Positions 54,526-64,000 of a DNA stretch of 64,000 nucleotides are shown here, piece by piece (the first letter of the stretch is position 1; each line of letters starts with the position of its first letter). Source of the DNA: Poecilobothrus nobilitatus (Eukaryota > Arthropoda > Insecta > Diptera > Dolichopodidae); NCBI GenBank assembly GCA_947095535.1, contig OX352772.1, forward strand, positions 378,337,643 through 378,401,642, written 5' to 3'. The translations under genes were made by a program, and so were the position numbers. The notes under the pieces were generated by a model. The model was given only the letters and a program-made list of their open reading frames with translations, was not told where the DNA came from and did no database searches.

Positions 54526-56304
54526 AAAATTTATGATAAGGGTTTTACAGCATTTATTGATAATGGCAGTGATGTATCTCGTGCAAATTAATAAAAACCA
54601 GCGCACTACATTAAGAGGATTCGGAAATAACACGTGTACAACATTGGGTACTTGCGAAGTGGGAATCAAAGTTAAGTCAACGCTGTGCAAAGTTAGGTTC
54701 GAAGTTGTTCCTGATCACTATATGGTTGATAATATTATTCTAGGGTTACGTTAATTATCGACCAAGGTAAAGTAGCAATAGATGAAAGCAAAGCAACCAC
54801 AGAATCAACCAGAAGAATTGAAGTGCACGAAAATTTAAAAGAAAATGAAATTTGTAATATCAGTGTCGAGGCCTTACAGAAAGAGGGTAAAGAAATCAAC
54901 ATAAATTCAAAAAATACAGAAATAACCGAAACAGTACTGGATTTGGTCGAAATGTACGAACCAAATAAAAACATAAATTCGTGTGTGCAGATGAAGATAG
55001 TGCTAAAAGACGATATTCCGGTTTATCAGAGAGCTAGGAAATTAACACTAACAGAGCGAGAAGCAGTCAAAACGCAAATTAAAGAATGGTTGGATGATGG
55101 CATACTCGAAGAAAGCGTATCAGATTTTGCTTCACCGATTGTCCTAGTTAAAAAAAAAAGATGGGACAAATAGGTTATGTGTGGATTATCGGAAGTTAAA
55201 CACAAAAATTATTAAAGATCGGTATCCACTTCCAATAATCGAAGATATCTTATAAAGGCTTTATGATGCAACGATATTTACAACTTTGGAATTAAAAAAT
55301 GGCTTTTTTCACGTCGACATATATCCAAACAGCCAAAAATTTACATCTTTCGGTACTCCAGATGGCCAATATCAATTCCGAAAAGTACCTTTTGGCTTGT
55401 GTAATTCACCGTCAATTTTTCAAAGATTTGTGAATACTGTATTCAAAAAATTAATTCACCAAGGGCATCTTCTTATAGTGGTAGATGCATTTTCGAAATT
55501 CACATGGGTGTATTCCGTAAAGACAACAACATTGACAGAAACAGTGCAGAAATTAGAATCACAATCCGTGACGTTTGGCAGCCCCAGAAGAATCATTTCT
55601 GATAAAGGTACTGCATTTACGGCAAAAGAATTCGAAGAAGACTGCATATCAAACACTGGATGTTGTTTAAGTAACAATAGTAACAATAGGTGTTCCTCGT
55701 GACAATGGCCAAGCTGAAAGGCAAAACAAAACAATTATTGAAATGCTGCTTAAATTATCTGTAAAAGAACCAGCAAAGGGGTATAAACACGTATCGCAAG
55801 TACAAAAATATATAAATTCAAATACGAACAGAAGTGTTAATAGATCCCCATTTGAAGTAATGTTTGGTCTTCCAATGAAGAACAAATTTGACGCCGAGCT
55901 AAATAAACAAATGGAAACATTATTTATTGAAACATATGATGCAGAGAGAAATGAAATACGCAACAAAGCACGAGGAAATATCCTAAAAATTCAAGAACAA
56001 AATCGGAGAAATTACAAAAAAAAAGAAAAGTAGAAAGAAAATATGAAATACACGACTTAGTAGCAATAGCAATACAGCGAACACAATTTGGAAATGAATT
56101 AAAAATGCACCCAAAATTCCTAGGCCCATACGAAGTTAAAAAAGTAAAACGTCACGATCGATATGAAGTTGCTAAAGTTGGAGAACACGAAGGGCCTAAC
56201 ATTACTTCCACCGCTGCCGATTTTATGAAGCCATGGGTCACAATCAGATGCCGACAGCAGCACATATTCGTCTGGGTCAGACGATGAGCAGGGTGACCGA
56301 GTGT
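54526..56304 (+). pseudogene. pol: pol of the LTR retrotransposon with RT-integrase deletion (copy 1)
   Basis: Protease relic: FIDNGSDVS near 54550-54580, with Asn where the family has Thr/Ser. RT N-terminal half: VLKDDIPVYQRARKL and [12 protein letters not shown] (54823-55173), then LELKNGFFHVDI, where motif A normally has Asp, and PFGLCNSPSIFQRF. At about 55,463 the frame passes directly into integrase core sequence LIVVDAFSKFTWV and IISDKGTAFTAKEF, so the YxDD motif, RNase H and the integrase zinc finger are deleted. 55743-56287 supplies the rest of integrase with FLGPYEVKKV. Further frame breaks occur. Confidence 0.88.
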
Positions 56305-56981
56305 AGTATGAATGGCAAACCTAAAAATACAACTATACTTCACATTAGTAATAACTAAATGCAAAACATTATCTGAATATCCAGTTTCAGCCGACAGTCC
56401 ACTCATCCAGTCGTCCATCATTATTTTTTATTATAGCCTTATAGCTATAATAATTTAATAATTCTATTATACTACATCAAAGAGTAAACATTTTGTTTAC
56501 CTTTGCTTTGTTTTCTTTTTATTAATGATCAATTGTCAAAACCTTCCGTTTTGACAATATAATTACTAATCACTACTTTTCAAACTTTGTAAGTTCAGTA
56601 CATTCTATTGGTATAATTTGCAATTTGATTTCAAGCTTGTTTTAATTCGATTCTTTATTTAAACTAGAAAGTTCGCGAATTATCTCCAATTTAAATTTAA
56701 TAAATCATTATATTATGCACCTAATAAGTACGTTATATTAAAAAACCGCTAATTTTGTTAGTATAAATAGAGCCTCGAAATTCATTCTGGAAAGGTACGT
56801 TGAAAAGAAGATAAGCTAAGTGGAAAGTAAAAAATAGTAAAGTAAATATTCTGAAAAGTAATTAATTTAAAGTAAAGAAGAATTGTATTTTTTTTTAATT
56901 TTAATTTATATTTAATAAATAGTATAATTGACATTTTAATTTAACAAAAAGAGTTTTTTTTATTTTGGAAATTATACTACA
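56302..56981 (+). repeat. 3' LTR of retrotransposon copy 1
   Basis: Begins TGTAGTATGAATGG. The Pol stop TAG lies within its first five bases. Ends ATACTACA. Confidence 0.9.
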
Positions 56982-58965
56982 TGTATATGTATTATATTTT
57001 CAGAAACATGAACAATAAAAAAATTCCATATAAATATTCTACAACATTTTATACGAAACTTAAACAATCATCATTGTTTGTAAATACTAAACCAATATTG
57101 AGAATAAATAAAAATATTGAATAACTAACTCATTTTCATTCAACCTCGAATTTGTTAAAAAACTATATTTAAAAAAATTTAAATTAACAAATTTTATTTT
57201 TAGAATTTAAATTTAACAAACCTAAATTTTTTAGGTTTCACTACCTTTTTGAAACTTTATTTCGTAAGTGTTGCCAACCGTAACCATGTATCTAATTTAA
57301 AACATGGTTACAACTGTAATTTTGTTACAATGTTGTCACTCTTACCAATATTATAAAGAACAAAATAATTATAATTTTAATTTGTATTTTTTTAAAGGGA
57401 CCAGCTATTAATTTAGTTTAATACATTAAATTAATTTCATTCGAAATATTCTATTAAGAAAATATTTCATAAGTTCTTAAATTTTATTTTTAGAAGAATA
57501 AGAAAAAAGAGCGAAAAAAAAATATTGACAGGAATTCAATTCTAACAGCACGTGAATTTTCGACCTTGTTTACATTTGGGGGAAAGACGTACCTTCTTCC
57601 ACTCCTTTTTCAACCTTCATGTTTACACCAGGGTGGAAAAGGTGCTTTTTTTCTTGGCAAAATCATGTCAGAACATTGGTACATTAGAAATGAAACGACG
57701 ATTTCTTTGCATTTCTTTTTCATTTTATTCCGACACGTATGAAATTTTATTTTTCGTACGTGTTTTTCTTTTACCATCCCGCTTTCCTCCCTTGCCTAAA
57801 AATTTTGGAGCAACGTACGTTTTTCCACCAAATGTAAACAAGGTCAACTTAAATTTCTTTTCAGAACACTATATATCATAACCAAAGTCAATTTTTTGTA
57901 CAAAAAAAAATTTTTTCTCCAGACAAAAATAATTTTTATCTACCCTAGTACTGATATTGTAAGAAAAATTTAAATAAATTCGGCAAATGGTCAGAGTTAA
58001 ATGTTAATTTTTTTTTTGCATAACCTTACTAAAAGCATTCTTCAAAATTTTTAATAATATGTGAAATATGAAAATAAGAAAAAAAAATTTTATATTATTC
58101 TCCTACAACAAAAATTCCCTCTAAGAAAACATACGAGACGTACTTTACATAAAATTTCATCGCGTAAAAACTTTATAGTTTTTTAAAGTTTTTATACCTT
58201 AAAAACATATATTTTAGTTTCAATTTAACAGTTAATTTTTAATTGTGAAGAATAAAATTATTACAAGTAGGTACCTAAAAAAAATTGTATGAAAACGAAG
58301 AAAAATACAGCTGCAAAATTGCCTAATATGGGTTTAATTTTAATATCAACATACATTCATACATATATTTTTAGAGTATAAAGCTTTAAGCTTTTTATAT
58401 TTCTTTTATTTTTTATTTTTAAAAGCTTGAATATTTAAGGTTTTATTTTATACTGAGACTGCACATCTGGTTGTAATCTTTATCATTTCCAGCTGTTAGC
58501 ACATATACCAAATAATTTGTACAAATTAAATTATGTATACTTGTTCAAGACAAAATGTAGAATTTAAATTTGCGTAGGAAATTTATTTAGTAGATGCGTA
58601 ATACATAATTTTTTTATTATATGTATATACATAACGCGTACTATCGCGTAGTCACTTAGCACATATATTATATATGTAGTTATGAATTAAAATATCTATA
58701 CTTCTTCCATTACATACTTTTATCTGTTGATCTCTAATAACGATAGATGAATATGAACGAATATATTATTATATACGCAAATGCCTATTCCTACTACATT
58801 GCCTATTGCTTATTATTTTTTTAAACTATAACATTATTATGTTATTAACTATATTATTTTTATGTTTCAAACTATGCCATTTTTACCCAAAAAGTGTCTG
58901 TGCATTTTTCATTAAAATGAGAAAAACGTAAAATTTTTTTTTTTTTTTAGTTTGGAAATTTTAGT
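56982..58965 (+). repeat. Flank of copy 1, duplicated at 62607-64000
   Basis: This noncoding 1.98-kb flank is repeated after copy 2, up to the window end, with few changes. The retrotransposon and its flank were therefore duplicated together in tandem. No gene recognised. Confidence 0.9.
57564..57843. mobile_element. 280-bp MITE (CCTTGTTTACATTTGG ends)
   Basis: CCTTGTTTACATTTGGGGG at the left and its inverse CCACCAAATGTAAACAAGG at the right. The duplicate (63189-63374) has lost about 94 internal bases. Open frames across it are not genes. Confidence 0.7.
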
Positions 58966-59194
58966 AAGTAAAGAAGGATTGTATTTTTTTTAATTTTAAT
59001 TTATATTTAATAAATAGTATAATTCACATTTTAATTTAACAAAGTTTTTTTTATTTTGGAAATTATACTACATGGTGTCCGAAGAAAACTACTACCTGAT
59101 ATAAAATTATAATACATAATATACTATACTGTAATATACAAATATACAATACGACATTAAATCTACAAATGTGGAAGTTACAAGTGGTAATTGT

Positions 59195-60222
59195 ATGGAG
59201 GAGTTGTCCAAATTAACAATTAAGCAACTGCAAGGATTACTCTGGATAACAACTTACCTACAAAGTATAACTTAAAAATAAATTTGGTAGATTAAAGATT
59301 ATAAGAATTTTATCTGACAAAAGGATTGAGCAAAGAGAGCATATCCAAACTGTTTGCACCTCCCAGTGACGATTGCAACGATAGTAGTGACAGTGATAGT
59401 GAAGACTCCGTATTAAAAATACCTAATGAAGACAACAATTCATTTCAACAAGTCAATAATTTCATTTTTAGGGATGTGGAAGACTCTCTAGAAAAATTTA
59501 ATAGCGAGACAGGAAAAAATTATGAATCATGGATTAAAGAGTTCGAACAAATAGCGGAGGTATGTGGATGGAACAACATCCAGAAGTATTTATATTCAAG
59601 AAGATTGCTGCAAGGAGCTGTTAAATTAGCAGTTGAAGCAAATACTGGCATTGCTTCCTTCGATAAGTTGAAAACTTTTCTAAAAACCGAATTTGAAAAA
59701 AAAACGATCCAGCATTGAAATTCACATGATGTTGGAAAAAAGAAAAAGCAGCCAACTGAAAGCCAACTAGAATATTTGTACGAAATGCAAGGTATAGCGA
59801 ATAAAGGCAATGTGGACGAGGGGTCATTGATTGCGTACATTTTCAATGGTATTAATGACAGTGTAAGCAACAAAACTGTACTATACGAAGCCAGAACTAT
59901 AAGTGATTTAAAAAAAAATTTATAGCTTACAAGAATATAAAGTATACCCAAACGCTAAGCCAAAATCCAACAAGAAATTTTAATGCGAGTAATCAATAAA
60001 AAGGCAGACGTAAAAATTGTGGAGCATTGTCACACATATCCGAAAATTGTCCTGATAAAAATAAAGGTAAAAGATGCTTCTGAAAATAAAGATAAAAGGT
60101 TCAACTGCAACCAATTCCGACATATAACGCCGCAATGTCCTAATAGATCATCCAACAATAATAAGAGCATCGCCAGCGCAAGCAAAAATGTTCGAAGGAT
60201 AAATCAAGAAAATTAAGTTCCA
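59195..60222 (+). pseudogene. gag: gag of the LTR retrotransposon (copy 2)
   Basis: Same layout as the gag at 53508: ATG 59195, an early frame change in the SAP-like N-terminus, a main capsid-like frame 59326-59718, and a CCHC knuckle near 60009-60050. The second knuckle region retains six bases lost from copy 1 and reads FNCNQFRHITPQC. Confidence 0.85.
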
Positions 60223-60225
60223 GTG

Positions 60226-62011
60226 AAAATTTATGATAAGGGTTTTACAGCATTTATTGATAATGGCAGTGATGTATCTCGTGCAAATTAATAAAAACCA
60301 GCGCACTACATTAAGAGGATTCGGAAATAACACGTGTACAACATTGGGTACTTGCGAAGTGGGAATCAAAGTTAAGTCAACGCTGTGCAAAGTTAGGTTC
60401 GAAGTTGTTCCTGATCACTATATGGTTGATAATATTATTCTAGGGTTACGTTAATTATCGACCAAGGTAAAGTAGCAATAGATGAAAGCAAAGCAACCAC
60501 AGAATCAACCAGAAGAATTGAAGTGCACGAAAATTTAAAAGAAAATGAAATTTGTAATATCAGTGTCGAGGCCTTACAGAAAGAGGGTAAAGAAATCAAC
60601 ATAAATTCAAAAAATACAGAAATAACCGAAACAGTACTGGATTTGGTCGAAATGTACGAACCAAATAAAAACATAAATTCGTGTGTGCAGATGAAGATAG
60701 TGCTAAAAGACGATATTCCGGTTTATCAGAGAGCTAGGAAATTAACACTAACAGAGCGAGAAGCAGTCAAAACGCAAATTAAAGAATGGTTGGATGATGG
60801 CATACTCGAAGAAAGCGTATCAGATTTTGCTTCACCGATTGTCCTAGTTAAAAAAAAAAGATGGGACAAATAGGTTATGTGTGGATTATCGGAAGTTAAA
60901 CACAAAAATTATTAAAGATCGGTATCCACTTCCAATAATCGAAGATATCTTATAAAGGCTTTATGATGCAACGATATTTACAACTTTGGAATTAAAAAAT
61001 GGCTTTTTTCACGTCGACATATATCCAAACAGCCAAAAATTTACATCTTTCGGTACTCCAGATGGCCAATATCAATTCCGAAAAGTACCTTTTGGCTTGT
61101 GTAATTCACCGTCAATTTTTCAAAGATTTGTGAATACTGTATTCAAAAAATTAATTCACCAAGGGCATCTTCTTATAGTGGTAGATGCATTTTCGAAATT
61201 CACATGGGTGTATTCCGTAAAGACAACAACATTGACAGAAACAGTGCAGAAATTAGAATCACAATCCGTGACGTTTGGCAGCCCCAGAAGGATCATTTCT
61301 GATAAAGGTACTGCGTTTACGGCAAAAGAATTCGAAGAAGACTGCATATCAAACACTGGATGTTGTTTAAGTAACAATAGTAACAATAGGTGTTCCTCGT
61401 GGCAATGGCCAAGCTGAAAGGCAAAACAAAACAATTATTGAAATGCTGCTTAAATTATCTGTAGAAGAACCAGCAAAGGGGTATAAACACGTATCGCAAG
61501 TACAAAAATGTATAAATTCAAATACGAACAGAAGTATTAATAGATCACCATTTGAAGTAATGTTTGGTCTTCCAATGAAGAACAAATTTGACGCCGAGCT
61601 AAATAAACAAATGGAAACATTATTTATTGAAACATATGATGCAGAGAGAAATGAAATACGCAACAAAGCACGAGGAAATATCCTAAAAATTCAAGAACAA
61701 AATCGGAGAAATTACAAAAAAAAAGAAAAGTAGAAAGAAAATATGAAATACACGACTTAGTAGCAATAGCAATACAGCGAACACAATTTGGAAATGAATT
61801 AAAAATGCACCCAAAATTCCTAGGCCCATACGAAGTTAAAAAAGTAAAACGTCACGATCGATATGAAGTTGCTAAAGTTGGAGAACACGAAGGGCCTAAC
61901 ATTACTTCCACCGCTGCCGATTTTATGAAGCCATGGGTCACTGATGAATCAGATGCCGACAGCAGCACATATTCGTCTGGGTCAGACGATGAGCAGGGTG
62001 ACCGAGTGTAG
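60226..62011 (+). pseudogene. pol: pol of the LTR retrotransposon with the same deletion (copy 2)
   Basis: It carries the identical RT-to-integrase junction (near 61,163) and the identical frame breaks as copy 1. The last integrase piece (61805-62011) is longer and ends in an acidic tail with DESDADSSTYSSGSDDEQG, stopping at TAG inside the LTR start. Copy 1 lost this by a 4-base deletion. Confidence 0.88.
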
Positions 62012-62606
62012 TATGAATGGCAAACCTAAAAATACAACTATACTTCACATTAGTAATAACTAAATGCAAAACATTATCTGAATATCCAGTTTCAGCCGAC
62101 AGTCCACTCATCCAGTCGTCCATCATTATTTTTTATTATAGCCTTATAGCTATAATAATTTAATAATTCTATTATACTACATCAAAGACTAAACATTTTG
62201 TTTACCTTTGCTTTGTTTTCTTTTTATTAATGATCAATTGTCAAAACCTTCCGTTTTGAAGCTTGTTTTAATTCGATTCTTTATTTAAACTAGAAAGTTC
62301 GCGAATTATCTCCAATTTAAATTTAATCAATCATTATATTATGTACCTAATAAGTACGTTATATTAAAATACCGCTAATTTTGTTAGTATAAATAGAGCC
62401 TCGAAATTCATTCTGGAAAGGTACGTTGAAAAGAAGATAAGCTAAGTGGAAAGTAAAAAATAGTAAAGTAAATATTCTGAAAAGTAATTAATTTAAAGTA
62501 AAGAAGAATTGTATTTTGTTTAATTTTAATTTATATTTAATAAATAGTATAATTGACATTTTAATTTAACAAAAAGAGTTTTTTTTATTTTGGAAATTAT
62601 ACTACA

Positions 62607-64000
62607 TGTATATGTATTATATTTTCAGAAACATGAACAATAAAAAAATTCCATATAAATATTCTACAACATTTTATACGAAACTTAAACAATCATCATT
62701 GTTTGTAAATACTAAACCAATATTGAGAATAAATAAAAATATTGAATAACTAACTCATTTTCATTCAACCTCGAATTTGTTAAAAAACTATATTTAAAAA
62801 AATTTAAATTAACAAATTTTATTTTTAGAATTTAAATTTAACAAACCTAAATTTTTTAGGTTTCACTACCTTTTTGAAACTTTATTTCGTAAGCGTTGCC
62901 AACCGTAACCATGTATCTAATTTAAAACATGGTTACAACTGTAATTTTGTTACAATGTTGTCACTATTACCAATATTATAAAGAACAAAATAATTATTAT
63001 TTTAATTTGTATTTTTTTAAAGGGATCAGCTATTAATTTAGTTTAATACATTAAATTAATTTCATTCGAAATATTCTATTAAGAAAATATTTCATAAGTT
63101 CTTAAATTTTATTTTTTGAAGAATAAGAAAAAAGAGCGAAAAAAAAATATTGATAGGAATTCAATTCTAACAGCACGTGAATTTTCGACCTTGTTTACAT
63201 TTGGGGGAAAGACGTACCTTCTTCCACTCCTTTTTCAACCTTCATGTTTACACCAGGGTGGAAAAGGTGTTTTTTTTCTTGGCAAAATCATGTCAGAACA
63301 TTGGTACATTAGAAATGAAACCTTGCCTAAAAATTTTGGAGCAACGTACGTTTTTCCACCAAATGTAAACAAGGTCAACTTAAATTTCTTTTCAGAACAC
63401 TATATATCATAACCAAAGTCAATTTTTTGTACAAAAAAAAATTTTTTCTCCAGACAAAAATAATTTTTATCTACCCTAGTACTGATATTGTAAGAAAAAT
63501 TTAAATAAATTCGGCAAATGGTCAAAGTTAAATGTTAATTTTTTTTTTGCATAACCTTACTAAAAGCATTCTTCAAAATTTTTAATAATATGTGAAATAT
63601 GAAAATAAGAAAAAAAAATTTTATATTATTCTCCTACAACAAAAATTCCCTCTAAGAAAACATACGAGACGTACTTTACATAAAATTTCATCGCGTAAAA
63701 ACTTTATAGTTTTTTAAAGTTTTTATACCTTAAAAACATATATTTTAGTTTCAATTTAACAGTTAATTTTTAATTGTGAAGAATAAAATTATTACAAGTA
63801 GGTACCTAAAAAAAATTGTATGAAAACGAAGAAAAATACAGCTGCAAAATTGCCTAATATGGGTTTAAATTTAATATCAACATACATTCATACGTATATT
63901 TTTAGAGTATAAAGCTTTAAGCTTTTTATATTTCTTTTATTTTTTATTTTTAAAAGCTTGAATATTTAAGGTTTTATTTTATACTGAGACTGCACATCTG
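62607..64000 (+). repeat. Duplicated flank (copy 2), runs off the window
   Basis: Matches 56982-58470 to the last base of the window. No gene recognised. Confidence 0.9.

Larger units (their letters stand above)
52712..56981 (+). mobile_element. Ty3/gypsy-like LTR retrotransposon, copy 1
   Basis: The LTRs (52712-53385 and 56302-56981, about 675 bp) begin TGTAGTAT and end ATACA or TACTACA. The sequence TGGTGTCAGAAG directly after the 5' LTR (53386) is the primer-binding site. Gag and a deleted Pol lie between. No matching target duplication flanks the element, so it was rearranged after insertion. Confidence 0.9.
58966..62606 (+). mobile_element. Ty3/gypsy-like LTR retrotransposon, copy 2 (5' LTR truncated)
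   Basis: Only the last 105-110 bp of the 5' LTR remain before TGGTGTCCGAAG (59073 onward). The internal region matches copy 1 almost base for base, and the 3' LTR (62007-62606) has an 80-bp deletion after CCGTTTTGA. It is the second unit of a tandem duplication rather than an independent insertion. Confidence 0.9.

Noticed and set aside
57552..57881. 109-codon plus-strand frame, and relatives at 63116-63412
   Set aside because: It spans a MITE with inverted ends, and its frame changes where the duplicate has a deletion.

Overview
The window is about 64 kb of very AT-rich eukaryotic DNA, most likely from an insect and probably a fly. The evidence is one short-intron host gene, P-element-type THAP transposase remnants, an insect retrovirus with an F-type envelope, piggyBac, mariner and PIF/Harbinger-like relics, and short poly-AT spacers. 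No bacterial operon, CRISPR array, rRNA gene or convincing functional tRNA was seen. Almost everything is mobile DNA, much of it nested.

Layout. 1-7.1 kb holds a decayed piggyBac-like transposase and a PIF/Harbinger-like MITE (TAA target duplication) that was itself hit by a mariner element (TA duplication). 7.25-13.5 kb is a broken minus-strand Ty3/gypsy errantivirus: gag, protease, RT, RNase H, a gutted integrase and env. 13,534-28,004 is the centrepiece, a full-length 14.47 kb Polinton/Maverick inserted in or beside the errantivirus's presumed 5' LTR. It has a 6-bp target duplication (TATGGA) and terminal inverted repeats identical over 293 bp. 28.5-31.8 kb is an internally deleted P-like (THAP) element with long inverted arms. 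31.9-35.4 kb holds a tRNA-derived SINE and three MITEs. 35.7-36.45 kb is the only host gene found, a three-exon biliverdin reductase B / NAD(P)H flavin reductase homologue. 37.0-50.9 kb is a near-identical tandem duplication of about 7.1 kb carrying THAP remnants, inverted repeats and the tail of a LINE. 50.3-51.8 kb is that LINE, followed by two SINEs. From 52.7 kb to the end is a Ty3-like LTR retrotransposon with its 3' flank, again duplicated in tandem (unit about 5.7 kb).

The Polinton has the complete virion-type gene set: protein-primed DNA polymerase B, retroviral-type integrase with chromodomain, packaging ATPase, adenain-like protease, double-jelly-roll major capsid protein, minor capsid (penton) protein, a pVI/pX-like GG-motif protein, and five further proteins. 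The polymerase and one accessory gene run rightward at the left end. The structural block runs leftward from the ATPase to the protease. A small unknown gene and the integrase run rightward at the right end. TATA-like boxes (TATAAATAC, TATAAATAG, TATAAAAG) lie about 30-45 bp upstream of single genes or of overlapping gene sets. Several genes overlap, one pair through a TAATG stop/start. The only visible lesion is a one-base frameshift at an eight-base homopolymer in the major capsid gene, so the insertion looks young.

All functional names come from motif recognition by eye. No database or structure search was run.
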